Source: Haliotis asinina
Taxonomy: Eukaryota > Mollusca > Gastropoda > Lepetellida > Haliotidae
Direction: 5' to 3'
DNA: 64,000 nucleotides
Assembly: GCF_037392515.1 (NCBI RefSeq)
Contig: NC_090288.1
Span: 58,327,673 to 58,391,672 of the forward strand
Positions 46,346 to 60,075 of the stretch are shown piece after piece. Position 1 is the stretch's first letter, and each line of letters opens with the position of its first letter. The position numbers and the translations under genes are program-made. The notes below the pieces were generated by a model, which did not search any database, was not told the origin of the DNA, and saw only the letters and a list, made by a program, of their open reading frames with translations.

Positions 46346-46849
46346 TATTAATATTTTTATAATATTTTATTTATATAGAATATTTATATAGCGCACATAT
46401 CCAGGCAACTAGTGCTTGCTCGGGGCGCTCGCATATATTTCCCACCATCTGAAGTTAAGTATTTATATGTGCGCGTGTGTTTGTGCCCACTAGACAAAGT
46501 AGAATAAAGTGGAATTGGTGTGATGCAAACAAATGCAGTAAACCCTACATAAAATGCTGCAGGAGATGTCGAATTATTTACCAAGGAGTTGTTGTATTAA
46601 ATTTCATTCACAGCTACTTTGTGGTGATGAATTCTTATAAGGATATCAGTGCACGTCTATTGCGCTAATACTCCACGCGCATTGCATGCTCGTAGCGCAC
46701 ATTAAAATCTATTAAACAAATGGGTTTCAGAAAGGTTCTAAACGACTTGAATGTCGAAGCAAGTCTAATTTCGATGCAAAGTTGATTCCATGCTGTCGCA
46801 CCGAGTAAGAGAAAGAGCAATGCCCACAGTTTGTGGTCTTAGTTTTATG

Positions 46850-47800
46850 GTCACGTGTTGACGTGGCTCTCCAAAGATACCTCCGAATCAAGATGGACAC
46901 CTGGATCTTTAACTAAGTCTTCATCTGACGATCTGATATCAACATTTAACCGTATCGACATGGGTCCATGCCACTTCAGACGCTCAGTCCTGTCATCGTT
47001 GAGTTTGTGTTTGTTGCTCAACATCCAGGATTTAATGCCCTGAGAACAGAGGGGTGTTTGTTCCAGACCTTCAGCAGCCTATGCCGGCTTGGTGAGAAAG
47101 GATTTCAGCAATTGTGAGTCGTTGGCATAGTGATGACGTCCTATCCGGTGAGGTTACCACTTGTACATAGCGTTAAAAGGATAGGATTAGGACAGACCCT
47201 TGTGGCACACTACATGTACGTAGGGTAGGTTCTGATAGACATCCATCCATAAGCACTGTCGGATACCTATCATTTAGTCGACACATACCAACTCAACGCC
47301 ATTCCCTGGACTCCAAACTCCACGTTAAGGTGGGAAATCGTTATGCTATGCTCTACCGTCTGAGTGTCAGAGCTGTGATGTTGGCGATACGCAGATTGAA
47401 AGGGGTGAGTCTCAGACACATTGCTCTTTCATTCAGTTTCGATAGAAAAGACAGATTGGACAGTGATTTAAAATTCATGATTTCTTCACTTTCGAAGGGG
47501 GATTTCTTTCAACATGAGTTTGACAATGGCTTGTTCCAGACCTGACACACAGGAAGTTCACCATGTTCACAATCACAGACAGAACAGTGACCAAATTGTC
47601 TAGAATGTTTGAATCAGTTTCATTACCATCTCCATAGAAACTGCCCTAAGCTCAGCTTCACCATTAAGGTGGAGGGGAAATGGGCCTTCAAACTCAGGAC
47701 TTGTTCTGTGCTGACATGTCGGATTGAACAGATTTTGTTCTCAAAGGATTGTGCAAATACATTTGCCATTTCAGTTGCAGTTCCAAAACTTCTCACAGAT
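46850..47800 (-). mobile_element. decayed CR1/L2-like LINE fragment
   Basis: Minus-strand pieces in order: a linker-like segment (ANVFAQSFENKICSIRHVS, about 47690-47790), SLSNLSFLSKLNERAMCLRL (about 47420-47480), VPQGSVLI (about 47190-47210) and KLNDDRTERLKWHGPMSIR (about 46960-47000). This is the usual order of conserved reverse-transcriptase motifs in CR1/L2-type LINEs. Many frameshifts and stops separate them, so the fragment is old. No ends found. Confidence 0.7.
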
Positions 47801-48578
47801 GAGGATGATTATTGAAACAAAAATGATTGTATGTGTCACTTGATCCTGCATTTGTTTGTGATGTAGTTACTCCTATACCTTTTACATGGAATTTGTCAGA
47901 CTGAATGCTGAACCAACAAGGAGAAGAATGGTCATGTAGAAAGCAAATTTATTCTCATTTATGTACATAGCAGTTAAGAAAATAATTTAATAATAGACAA
48001 ACATCCAACTTCGAACATCTTCGGCAACATTCAACAACACATGTGACAAAACAAGGATAGCAGAGAACAAGAGCACGGTATACAACAACAAAAAAAAAGA
48101 ACGGTCGTATGGGCCTTTCACAGGTCGCTTTGGATCCAGACTGGTATCCGTTATTTTATATTTCATTACTTATATCTATAACTAAGAAGCAACAGCGCAA
48201 CTGTAACAACGCAAACTAACACAGGGGCCCGCCCCAAGCTCAGAGTAAAACACGATCGACACAATTCATCCTAAAAATACTACAAACACGAATATTCGTT
48301 TTACATTGAAATAATTAAACAAAGGCTTACATTAAGGCAATGATATTCATATACATATTCATATTTTAAATATCATCCAAGCTGTATTATGCAATACGTT
48401 AAGAACAATCCGAATGTGAATTTATGTTGCCTGTCGTTGTGAACAATGTGTTTGATGGATGTTAATGAGAAACATTGAAATGCATATGTTGTGATCTGTT
48501 TATCTGCTGTTCATGGAGTTCACATCTAAGCGTCAGTGTGATGGTTTTCTTATCAAATGATCCGCACGTGTTTCACTT
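47801..48578. other. 3' flank of the laminin-G gene
   Basis: AT-rich and gene-free. It would contain the 3' UTR of the minus-strand gene ending at 48579. Confidence 0.4.
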
Positions 48579-51500
48579 CTACTTTGGCGGCTCCTTTGAA
48601 CAGTGTTTGATTACCTTTACCTGAAAAATTCACAGAACATCAATCAGTCATTAATCAACATTTGGATTAGCTGTTCATCCGGGTAAGTTAAAAAAGTGTG
48701 TCTTGTTAAACAATCAGCTAAACATTTCAAGCAAAACAAACTTCCAAAGTCTGTTTGGATGTAGATCCTCATCACTTATGTTATGCGTAGGACTTACATA
48801 ATCGATGTAACCGTTGAAGTCTTGGCTGTAGTCGGTCATGAAAGGGTCACCTCCAATGGACAGATTGCAAGTCGTCTTGGCAATGCTTCCTATAAACAAA
48901 TCAAAGAAACATCGATACACAAGTTTTGTACTGTTTACCAACAAGTCTACCTAAAGGCATTCTACGAAGAGTTAAATCTCAAAAAGAACCAGCTCCAGTA
49001 AAAACTAGTGTTTCGGTTTAGGAGCTGTTCTAAGCACAGGTAACACGTAGGTGTATAGAGGTCTAGGCCAACATTGTTAACTGTTGGACCGATACAACTA
49101 AACGTAGTCACGGAGGATATTTACATATTTGATATAAACTGTTTTGGATTGAATCAGTGCCAAACAGTTTGTCATTATAAATGCATCGTTCCTGTTATCG
49201 GAAAATGGTTTATGGTTTGAAACCCCGGATTGCTGAGTTAGATCCAAAACACAAAAATCCTATCGGTGTTAAACATTAGCGTCTAACAATAGTCAGTCTC
49301 GATTGTCACCTGATTCCTAAAAGACTAGAAAGTGGTGATAACCATATGAATGGAAGCTAGTGATGGCAATAGGTCACAACGGCGCCATCTGTTGCTCCTG
49401 ACCCCACCGGAAGGACAATGTTCAGTGTCCCCAAGGTTACATGTCCAAGATATTAGACTAGTTGCTCCGACAGAGACAGTGTTAAGCTTACCTCTACCAT
49501 TTAGTTTTAGACACTCCTGATCATTGACGAGGAATCTAGACTTCGAATTCTTCACCGACAGGGTCAGTTTGTACCAGCCGTTATTGTCCTGAAAATATAT
49601 TTGTAATTATACATATTTGATATTTCGGGAACATCAAACATGGGCGTGACATACTGCACCATGTAAGGAACTGAACACGACTTCTGCACGACGAGTGCTT
49701 TAGCCACTAGGCTATCCAACCACCCTGATAAACTATAAATATATCTACAGGAAGTATATAAATATTGATTACTGAATATATTGAATATATGGATATATAT
49801 ATGAATGGCGCTAAAACACTATTCATGTGTTTGTGGGTGGTTTTTGACTTTCTTTTTATTTTTTTCTATGCAAATTACTAATTTGACTTCGATAACCGAT
49901 TGTAATATTTTGACACGAAATGCTGAATTCATTTAAAATATGGTCCTACCGGTTGCATATTTTCACAAACACCATTGGACAAGTAGGCGGTCCTGACAGC
50001 GACATAGAAGTTGCCCTCCTCAGCGTTGAACGACATCATCACCGACGTCTCGCCGCTGTTGTTTTTGATGCAGCCGTTGGACAAGATCACCCTTGTGACG
50101 TTGTCGATAGCAGCAACTGGCTTGATGCGGACCTCGATAAATGCTGTGTCGGTTAAGTCGTTGCCATTGAGGTAGGGAATGTCGATGGAGTTGTTGATAA
50201 AGTTAGCAGCTGTGTTGTTCACCGTTGCACCCTCTGATTGCACGACTTGTAATGCTTTGTTGATCGTGTTTTCTTGGCGGACGAAGTTTCTGCCGTCTTC
50301 GAAGGATTTGCTCGTAGCATTATATGCGTAGTTCACTAATGTTTTGCAGCCACCTGTTCAATCAAACGTGTGCTAACACATCAGCCTGTGTAAACATGAA
50401 CTCAATACTCTTTACTTGTTTTCACCGTATGGAAACGGAAGGTTTTCACTGAAATTGCGTTACTAACAATACTGATGATTTTGATTCCCATACAAAAGTG
50501 TCATGCATTCACGAATTGGAGCTGAGGTAGCCTCGTGGCACATCCATACCCGTGTAAAAAGCATGGAGTCGTTGTTGGTGTCCCCGGCAGAGATGATGTT
50601 GGAATATTGCTTAATGCGGCGTATAACCTCACTCACGTTTACTTACATGAAAACAACTTCAAACTAATGATTTATCAAGTCACATTATGTATTGGCAATA
50701 GTAGTACTAGTAGATAAACTAGTCCAAACACCATATCAATGCACGCACGTAATGTTAAAGACTACTGGAAAGGTTGTCATAACGTATAAATTGACGTTAG
50801 TATGTATAGGAACATTTGCTTATGAACGCTTATGGTATATAAATCGAATATTTAATTGCTTATGGATCGATGTGAAAAGTGTGAATCTTGTTATATCATA
50901 TTAAATAGCGCTGGAAAAGTTAACGTTAACGTAAGTTAGTGAATGAGGTTAGTTGTACGCCGCAAGCAGCAATATTCCAGCTATATGGCGGCAGTGTTCA
51001 ACTCTGGACAAGACAATCCAAAGAACAACAACATGAACATCGATCTGTTCAAACGGGAACCAATGACATGTCAGAGAGCTTGACCACTTGATCCAGTAAG
51101 TTTCCTTTTACAGAATAGTCGCCCTTTGTGGCAAGCATGGGTTGCTGAAGGCCCGGATCAATCTGATTATCGTTATGCAAGGCTAAATAGCGTTGAATAA
51201 GTTAACATTAATAATTGACGATATTGTGCTATTTGACTAGACACGTTAAGACCGGTCTGAAAAGTGTCTTGTTATGGAACGCTTAACAATACTGAATAAG
51301 TTAACGTTAACGTGAGACATGACGTCAGTATGTGATGTCCTTTTTAGGTTACGGGCGTAAGCAAAACAAACCTGTGTGAATATTGTGAGCCAATTATGCA
51401 ACACCAGATCATTGAACAAATGGTTACATTGACGTAACACATACTGATGTCAGTTATTTGAAAAGCTAGTTTTTGACATACTTTATTGTTTTTCGAAGTT

Positions 51501-52726
51501 TATAAAAATATATGCGTTTCGACAGTAACAACTTGTTAATAGGACTGCTTATTCACACACTAAAAACACCCGTGAAAGGTCGTTCAGTGCACAAGTACTA
51601 TACAAATATACTATAAAATACGTATTTTAGAACTTTCCAATTAGACAACACTGTGTGCGGAACTTAAACCTTACCGGTAATACACTATACTTTTTATAGC
51701 GAGCGAGAACATATGCACATATCAGTTTATTTCATCTTCTGAATTTATGTTTGAATTTCTATGTTTCGCACATTTTCTGAGACCAAATCAGAAATTGAAG
51801 CAGGCACACTTTCGCATCTGACGTCTGAATCAGAAAACGTAACGTAAGACGTCATTTAACTATTGCAACAAGGGTAACGTAAATCGGCCTATCAGAAATC
51901 TAAGCAATGCTTTCCGATGCAGTTACATTGTTCTCCAGTTGACACGCCTGTGCGTGTATTTGAGACGGTTACCATGGGTGGCACTGCTTGATGGTAATCA
52001 GTGATAACATGTCATGATACGGTCGGAATCATATCGACTCAAATTGTAGTAGAATGTTCTTATGGCTACTGAAGAATTTGTTTTAGATACGTGAATATAT
52101 ATACGCACTGGAGAAGACGGGGAGGTCCTTGATAGCATCCGGTTCCGAGGGCTTGGTAGGGGGGTTGTCACACATGCACTTGGGCTGACTCCAGACCAGT
52201 CCCCAGGGGCAGTGCATCGCGTACTGAACGTGACCCACCGACATAATGAACATCCCGGCGTTTGTATGGGCCTTGTGGGGGCAGTAGCAGAAACACCCGG
52301 TCATGTTGAAAGACATGGTTCGGCAGTCTTTCGGTTCCAGTTCGCACACTGCAGTAGAAAAAAGCAAAATTTATACCAGTTGACCACTCACTCACTCACT
52401 CACTCCTCTCTCTCTCTCTCTCTCTCCGTTATTGGGGATTTGAATGTTTTTTTGTTTGTTTTTTAGTAACCTCTCTCTGTGTCTCCCTCTGTGTCTTTCT
52501 GACCCCCTCTCTTTCTCGCTCTCTTTCTTTCATTCTCTCATTGTAAATTCTCTGGTTTTAAGATTTGAAAAATAGCAAAAGTGATATAACAGCGGTAATC
52601 TCTCTGAATCTAAATGTTCTGGGATTCATATTTTAAAATTAGCAAACGTAATAACAGCAATCTGTCTCTCTCTTTCTTTCGCTATCTCAATCTAAATTCT
52701 GTTGTATCTCTCTGTCTCTGTCTGTG

Positions 52727-52781
<55 letters not shown>

Positions 52782-53290
52782 GCTCTGGAATACAAATGTA
52801 CTCACTGTTCACGAACTAGACTTTTTCTCATACCTTCGATTGCGTTGTCGCTGGCTGTGGTAGTGGCAGCAGTTGTCGTTGTTTGCTCCATGGTTGTGTT
52901 TTCTGTGGATGTTGTTGTTGCTGGTTCCGTGGTTGTTGAAGCTGGTTCCGTGGTTGTTGAAGCTGGTTCCGTGGTTGTTGAAGCTGGTTCCGCGGTTGTT
53001 GAAGCAGATTCCGCGGTCTGAACGGCTGTTGCTGCACTTCCAGTTGTCGGTGCTGATGTTGCTGCTCTTCCAGTTGTTGTCGGTGCTGATGTTGTTTCTG
53101 CACTTCCAGTTGTTGTCGGTGCCGATGTTGCAGCTGTATCCGCTGATGCTGTTCCTTGTTCTCCGGTTGTTGTGACAGCTGCTGAACTGGATGAGGAAGT
53201 ATCGGAGAGTGGTTGGAAGATCGTTGCTTGTAACGACCCACGGAGTAGAGCACACACGATCACAAGAGCGAGGATTGTTCGTTTAGCCAT
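48579..53290 (-). CDS. secreted mucin / chitin-binding / laminin-G protein (Pif-like)
   Basis: Six minus-strand exons: 52834-53290, 52109-52348, 49950-50353, 49492-49588, 48798-48889 and 48579-48620. Borders are GT/AG, phases agree, and the total is 1332 nt, giving 443 residues. Exon 1 gives a signal peptide (MAKRTILALVIVCALLRGSL) and a Thr/Ser/Ala-rich, probably O-glycosylated region with STTTEPA repeats. Exon 2 is a cysteine-rich domain of peritrophin type (CFCYCPHKAH, MHCPWGLVWSQPKCMCD). Exons 3-6 form a laminin-G fold (VTRVILSNGCI, GNFYVAVRTAYL, GWYKLTLSV, CNLSIGGDPF, DFNGYIDYVKVIKHCS). Chitin-binding plus laminin-G recalls Pif/BMSP shell-matrix proteins, but the VWA of Pif is absent. An acceptor-like TTCATTGCAG lies just before the ATG, so a noncoding first exon may exist further right. 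Likely role: extracellular matrix or shell organic framework (inferred). Confidence 0.87.
49636..49727 (-). repeat. SINE-B head, tRNA-derived
   Basis: The minus strand reads GGTTGGATAGCCTAGTGGCT then AAAGCACTCGTCGTGCAGAA and TTCAGTTCC, i.e. A-box-like and B-box-like blocks of a tRNA-derived head. In an intron of the laminin-G gene. Not a functional tRNA: no cloverleaf closes. Confidence 0.7.
50523..50640 (+). repeat. SINE-B copy, diverged
   Basis: TGAGGTAGCCTCGTGGCAC, then TGGTGTCCCCGGCAGAGATG, then GGAATATTGCTTAATGCGGC and a CACTCACG tail. In an intron of the laminin-G gene. Confidence 0.75.
50936..51168 (-). repeat. SINE-A copy in an intron of the laminin-G gene
   Basis: Reverse-oriented copy: GTACGCCGCAAGCAGCAATA, TCCAGCTATATGGCGGCAG, GAACATCGATCTGTTCAAAC, then GGCAAGCATGGGTTGCTGAA near its far end. 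Confidence 0.9.
52386..52424. repeat. CACT and CT microsatellite
   Basis: A CACTCACTCACTCACTCC run followed by (TC)n, in intron 1 of the laminin-G gene. Confidence 0.85.
52733..52778. repeat. (TC)n microsatellite
   Basis: About 20 perfect TC units close to the end of exon 1 of the laminin-G gene (52834), on its intron side. Confidence 0.95.
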
Positions 53291-56189
53291 TTTGCAACTG
53301 CAATGAAAATGTCGATTTGGGTGTATGAATAAAATACCAAATGACACCAGTGATAGTTACCACTTGAAACCAGAGATCACGAAATATGTGACTAGTGACA
53401 GGTTTCACACTTTCAGTATTCTCTCATAATTCATTATCTAAACATCAAACTTTAAACAGCGTTTTATAGACACATTTTGGTCCGCGGAAAAACGTCAGAT
53501 GAAGTTGACTAACCATCGAAAAAAGACACTTTGACACTTCTAGTAATTTATCGTTAAAATGAGTTATTTTAGGATTTATCAAATACCCAAAGATAAAAGT
53601 TAGCTGGAGGTGGTGGTAAAAACAAATACAGGAGAGCCATAAAATGCGAATCGATCATATGATGACAATGGTTTCTTGTGAAAGTGAGAACGTCTCGAGC
53701 CTTAGAATGATGTATTGAGTATTAAATACTCCGAGCGAGTCAGGACCTGAGTACTGAAAGCCAGCAGTGACTGAGAATGGGCGTGTCACTTCCACACAGA
53801 CCAGAGCAATACATCACTTCACTTGTACATGTCTGACGACAACGTTAACGGAAACGTGGTGAACGTTTTCTTTTGTCGTGAGATAGGGAGTATCTCATGA
53901 ATCAGCAATACGATTTAGGAGTTTGGTTCAGGTTAAAAAAATACGGGATGACGTGAGAGCACAAAGTGTTTCCTTATTTGTTTCCAAGTTTCATCACAAT
54001 GTATGCGATACACAGCTTGTGAAGAAACCTTGAAAAAAACTAAAGGAACACTTCCCCTTTCTTGTGATCCCATATTCTTTTCCCTCGGTATATATTTAGA
54101 TAATGAGTTATTTTATGGAATTGTGTACTGTTACAGCTGAGAGGTATGTTTCCAAAAGGCAAAATGTTTTACTTGACTCTTTTATGAAAATGATTTCAAA
54201 ATAAAGTTATTTTTTAAAAAAAATCTTTATCAGTGTTAATGAAAATACAAACCATACACTCGCGTGATTACATACCCATGATTGACCCTATGATTGGCTT
54301 TCATTCACTCGGTAACTCTCACCGACTGGTCTCATTTCGTGAAATAGAGACAACACTTTTGAGAGTGACCCTGACTCGTCGTGACGTGTTTTTGTGCTTT
54401 GAGTGGTCAGGTTACCTCTGGGAGATCTAGACAGATGGTTATTGCTAGCACCGTGACAGTATAAGAACGTCGCATTGTTGTGTGCTTTACCGCAATTCGA
54501 GCAGGTTATGCAACATATTACGTGACACGTGACCGAGCGTGTCCCGAAAAGGCAAATATCACTGGTCAGTTATGTTCCGTGTCAACTGGGAGACTAAGTT
54601 ATTAGTAAGCTGGATACTGAACTGCAAAAGAAATGCACCTTTTCGTCAAGTTTTCAAATAGAAGGCAAACACGAAAGCTAATTTATATTTTCTCGAAAGT
54701 TACGTTTCTTTTGCTGTTCAGTACATATTAGTGATGGGAATTTAATATCCAATGATACAATCAATGTGGTCTGGCTACAGAAAAGTGAAACATTGTGTCT
54801 ATAAAAGTTGATAATACGACAATCACTTTTAACGCCATGGGTTTTACAATGGACTATCTCAACGTCAGAAAATAATCAGTCTCGACCAACCGCTGAAACA
54901 GGCACCAACGCGATGACACCAGTTGGTCGTAAGTTGATCGTGACCTTCCCTCAAGTAAGTGTTAGACGCTTTTGCAAGATCATAACACGGGCGTGCTATA
55001 AACGTTATAGTTTCTTTCTGTATATTTAAATACCTGCACATAGTTTGCATATGCATATGGACAGATGCATACAGCATGTTAAATCGTAGGCTGTAGTGGA
55101 TGTATATTTTGTATCTGTGATAGCTAACATTCGAGACTATCATGGGCTACTTGAAGTAATTTAAACTGTATTTGTTTTTATCTTAAAACAAATTTAAGTG
55201 AGTTATTTTTCTTCATTTTAAGGTCTTTATTGAAACAGAAACGCAGAACATGTTTGTTATTTCTGATGATGTTACTGTTATTCTTGTTTTTGGTTTGTTT
55301 TCTTTTTGTTTTTTGGTTATTTGAAATATTGAGTTTTCTCAACAGCTGGAATTCGGTTACAAACTGGTATCAATGTTGTGGGTATGGTAAACATTTACAT
55401 TCCGCGACGAGGATGAATTACAAAAGGGGATTGCACATACAGCTTGCAGAACAATTACGTTGTATTTACCTTGAACCGTTTGTTGTTTCCCGAAGTTTGA
55501 GATGGAACACGGGATTGTTTGTTGTTGTGTTGTTGTGGATGTATGGCGGAAGAATGTACGTTAGGTTGGAGTATTTGCCCGTTGATTGCACAACCATACT
55601 GCTCGTATAATATGATCGTGCACTCGTTTTAGGCGGGATGTGAGCATCCCGTTATCTTCATCCATCTCCCGAATTCTGTTATTTGTTTTTAGATATATTG
55701 CATTTTTTGAAATGGTATATATTAATGCCGCAAAGTTCAATATGAATTAACTGACTATTCCAACACTATAATTTCACATACGGATATTTCAGAACCATCT
55801 AAGTATAAATTAATTCGAGTATATGATACACTGGATGAAATGTGATTATATGACAGAACAACATTCCGTATGTTATATAACCTTTCGTGCAGTAATAACT
55901 CCACTATGTGCCAGCGTTCGTAAATAATCGAGTTTGGACCATACAATCCAGAGCTTGACTTGATGAGCATCAATTTGGGATACGATCACATCATGTACAA
56001 TGACGTCAATAAGTCAAGTCAGCAAAGCCTCAACACCGGATCCTGTGAAACGCTATTACGTACAAACATATGACTGTATGTATTGTACTGAATACCAGTT
56101 CCCATTCGACTGACTGACAGAACAGGGCAATACAATGATATATATTAACTTCACGTTCGTCAACGTCATTCAGTATTAATTCTCATCTG

Positions 56190-56190
<1 letters not shown>
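53291..56190. other. upstream flank of the laminin-G gene, no supported gene
   Basis: About 2.9 kb with only short ORFs lacking signatures. The promoter and any noncoding first exon of the laminin-G gene should lie near its left end. A leader-like ORF at 55230-55610 (plus) is rich in Phe/Leu because of poly-T tracts and was not accepted. Confidence 0.45.
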
Positions 56191-56256
<66 letters not shown>

Positions 56257-56258
56257 AT
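56191..56258. repeat. (AAAT)n microsatellite
   Basis: About 17 perfect tetranucleotide units. Confidence 0.97.
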
Positions 56259-58487
56259 GGACTTTTTGGCCTTTGCTTGTTTCTTTATCAAATATTACCC
56301 TTTACCGAATCAGTCTGAAAACACCTGTTGACCTTAGCACAGTTTGTTAGCTGTTGACCTTAGCACAGTTTGTTAGCCATTGCCCCATTAACGAATATTT
56401 GATGAGTGTCAGATGACCAGGTCGACCTGAATCGCCAGTGCTATTTACCTGTGTTACACCAAACGTGTCGCTAATCACTGACGTCAATGGAAAGACGACA
56501 CCGATTCTTGCCAGTTCACAAATATCACAAGGTGGCGTTAACATCCAAAGCAACACGGCGGCTGGTGCCTCACTGAGGCACACTGATTTTGTTCTGTAGA
56601 CGTGAACCGACCACAGAAAGGACCTCATTGAAAGGTCACTGTGCATTTAAGTTAAGAAACGATTTATTTTTGCCACTTAATTATATATAATCATCTAATA
56701 ATTTAATAATGAGAATTCAGTGTGACGTGAATAAACAGTTGTCTAGTTAGGCTTTGTAACGAATGACTATTAGAACTAGTGATGATAACTAAGCAATGGT
56801 GATGAATGATAAGTCATGGCTTGATAACGGCCGGAACGCATGCATAGTCCTTATTGTAAAGTTGCAATAAATAATTTGAATCAAAGGGACTGTGAGTAAC
56901 TTGTCACTGCGAACTTATTTTCCAAATTATTAGATTGTTTTGTGTATGCAATGGATGATATGATGCCAGAATTATCTCCTCTTGATTACAGAACGCGTAG
57001 CTTGATCTATTTCACGAGAAGCATGTATTACAACGAATTTTCTCCTATTGTGCAAGTTCATGATTCATATGCATATCTTGATTCACTTCATGAGAAACAT
57101 TTACTAAAACTTGAAAATGTCCTATTCTGAAAGTTAATATCAGAATGCATATCTTGATTCACTTAACGAAGAATATTTAGTATGGATATAAAACGTCAGT
57201 GCAAAAGAAAACGGATTCTTGATAGTACTCGGAAACTCAGCTGAAGCATCGCCATCTACATAATGGCATCAGTATGTTACGCTAACTCACTTTTCAAAGG
57301 CAGTTTGATGTAGCTAATATTATAAATTCTGATAGTTAATAGTTACCATTGTTCACGTTTCAAAGATTATCTTGAAGATTACCTTGGCAGAAACGTAATC
57401 ACCTGCTTCTTGCATTTTCTGTTGTCATGGTTCACTATTAAAAGACCATGAGGTGTAACCAAATTACCTTCATTTACACAATAACGTATGTACGGTCCAG
57501 CTGATTCACCCCTGAAGACCATGGATACCCAATGTTTTAGGAAATTGAAATGAATCGGCTAACATTGAGCCCTTATATGTGTCTGTAAGATTATCTTACC
57601 TGTGCAGGTCCGTAAGCTTTGGGTAGTAGCCAGATGTGTGATCGTCTGCCGGAGAACACCTATGTATTTATATATCCAGGTAAACCCTCAGGCCATACGT
57701 AGGTATATGATAATGAGCTCGCGCTGTGACGTAACTCTGCGTCCGTCAGTGACGAATTGTCCAAACGATACAATTTCCGTACAGGACCTAGATGAATCAA
57801 ATGAATGGGAGAACAGTATGTGATATTTACAGACATTTCTGTCCCATCCCCACTAGCATTTCCATTTTATCATACTGTTTCATTAAAGAGCTTTTGTTTT
57901 CATTTTTCCGAGACGTGTTTAGTTGCCAAACACATACAGAAGAAAAATAATAATAAATACCAGAAATATCAAACTGCACCATGCACTTATTTATGAAATG
58001 TGATTAAAGGACAAGACCATATATGAAATGCAGTTAACGCACAAGCAGAATTTAGGCCCCAGAATGTAAAGCACTGCAGTGAGGTTAACTGTGAGGTTAA
58101 CTGTGAGATTACTAGGGTTTACTTAAAACAGGGCGACTGATGGATGCAAAAAATATTATATTTGAATTAATGTCTATGGTTTGCAGGTGTATTGTAACGT
58201 TGACATTCTGTCAACAGATTCACCGAAGATTTAAAAGCATTCATAATTTTTAACAAATGCAAAGATAATGAAGAGCTATAAGATAATATGTGTTTAAAAA
58301 TGAACGTTCGTGCATTTTCAATGCTAATTATGAACTCAATTGCAAAGAATCCGGATTTACTATGGGGAATAGGCCTGAGGCAAGTTTATTCCCCTTTTAA
58401 AACCCGGAATATATAGTTTCCGGTGTACTGGGGTTTGGCATAAGATAATAATGATTCATGCTCCGGTTTAAAGCTATGGCCGTGTAA
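56259..58487. other. intergenic, no supported gene
   Basis: No ORF with a recognisable domain. A 24-bp direct repeat, GTTGACCTTAGCACAGTTTG onward, occurs twice near 56327-56375. Confidence 0.5.
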
Positions 58488-58572
58488 GAGTGAGTGAGTG
58501 AGTGAGTGAGTGAGTATACTTTTACGCCGCTTTTAGCAATACTCCAGCAATATCACGATGAGGGACCATATC
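58488..58572 (-). repeat. SINE-B tail
   Basis: (GTGA)n followed by TACTTTTACGCCGCTTTTAG and CAATACTCCAGCAATATCAC, the reverse of the shared SINE 3' end. Confidence 0.85.
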
Positions 58573-59565
58573 GAAACATACAGCTTGAACATTGCCTATT
58601 ACAGTTTGCACCCATATTAAACGAACACAGACGCGATCTTGCCAAACAGATCCGTTACCAACAGTTACATTACGCGTTATCTGTAGAAGTTCAGAATTTC
58701 CCTCTGAAGTCACAATTAAATCGCGCGTTATTTGCATAGTTGATCATTTGACATGTAACCATCTAAAATACAAAGGAAGATGGTTTTTCAAGATATTTCT
58801 GGGCGATTCTTATGGAAATAGAAAGTACCATGACTTTCATGTGACGATACTTACTTTTCTGGTTTACCGACCGCTCTTTGACTTGTACATTTCCATGGGT
58901 ATTTGTAGATCAATACAAATGATTAAAACATGTTTTCATATCATTCTGATGGTAACGAGTCTGATATTCACAATAAAGTATCTGTTAATTGAGGTCACGT
59001 ATCTCAATGACGTTTTTCTGTGCAGTCACATAACTAGGGAATAGTATACGTCTGGTGAAACGAACACACAAGCAAGACTAATGCCAAACACAAATGATGC
59101 ATGCCTGTTCAACTCCGCGACTGATAGCTCGGCAAAACACCTCATCTGTAAGAATAATGCGTTAAATCCCAAATGAGGCTCTCATGACTGGGGATTTTGT
59201 GAAAGAAGTATCTTTAGATGAGAATATTCCAGCACCTGGGACATCGCAAGTCCTCACAGCCCTAGACTCTCACAGTTCCTTACATCCAAGACAGGTTCCA
59301 GATGTCTTTCCTTGCTGCAGTCTATTATGGCTAGTGGTTGGGTGGTTGGGTCTGTGGGCCAGTGTTGAAGGTGGATGAAGTGGGTGAAGGAGATGTTAAT
59401 TTCCTTCATTGCCATATTTCTGAATAATCTAACAACGATTATCTCTTTCCTTCAAATCCTCATGGAAATGAACAAAGGAACAGATGGAAGTGCAATTGTT
59501 ACTTTATTCTTTTCCAGGTTTCTTCGCAAAGTTGTGTTAGCACTGTAGGTGAAAATGTGGAATTG
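58573..59565. other. intergenic, nothing recognised
   Basis: Short ORFs only; no repeat landmarks. Confidence 0.5.
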
Positions 59566-60075
59566 TATACTGTTCCAAAAAGTAGGGGAACCCGAACTGC
59601 TAGAAAGTAAACCCACAGAGGAACGTGACAATGGCATACATCTTGTGTATGCAACATCATTTCACATTATCATCACACGCAAACACAATGCATGGGAAGC
59701 ACGTGTACAATGTGTACACGTGTGGGAGCCTCCTAGGCGTGTATATGGTGTCATTATGTACCTTGAGGTCGATATGTCACCGTAGACCATTTTTCCCGAT
59801 AATTTTCTTGCATCTGCGCACGGTCAGGGTTTTCGGGGTCAAATCACACACTACTGGATGAAAACTGTAAACCTGACATGTTCATGTCATACTCCAGTCA
59901 CCTAACAAGGGAGATAACTAAACGAACAGCTTTGGTTTGAATGAAACCCATGTGGTGATGTATTCTCAAAACATCTATTATTGTTGTATCAACATTGATT
60001 CAATCCTATATATCTCCCAGTTTCGACAATCGTACATTGAGAGTACTGTTCCACTTGTTATATTGAAGAGTATAT
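59566..60075 (-). repeat. MITE copy B, about 510 bp
   Basis: It begins TATACTGTTCCAAAAAGTAG on plus and ends GTACTGTTCCACTTGTTATA, an imperfect inverted partner. The inner sequence matches 33062-33440 in reverse. TA at the outer ends would fit a Tc1/mariner-type MITE. Not coding. Confidence 0.65.

Noticed and set aside
49636-49727. Possible tRNA gene
   Set aside because: A-box and B-box blocks are present but no acceptor stem or cloverleaf closes, and the sequence continues as a SINE.
52614-53175. Plus-strand Leu/Val-rich ORFs opposite exon 1 of the laminin-G gene
   Set aside because: Shadows of the Thr-rich repeat. The minus frame has a signal peptide and joins five further exons in phase.
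56347-56646. Minus-strand 99-codon ORF with hydrophobic segments
   Set aside because: No signal peptide at the start, no domain, no splice partners; codon pattern not distinctive.
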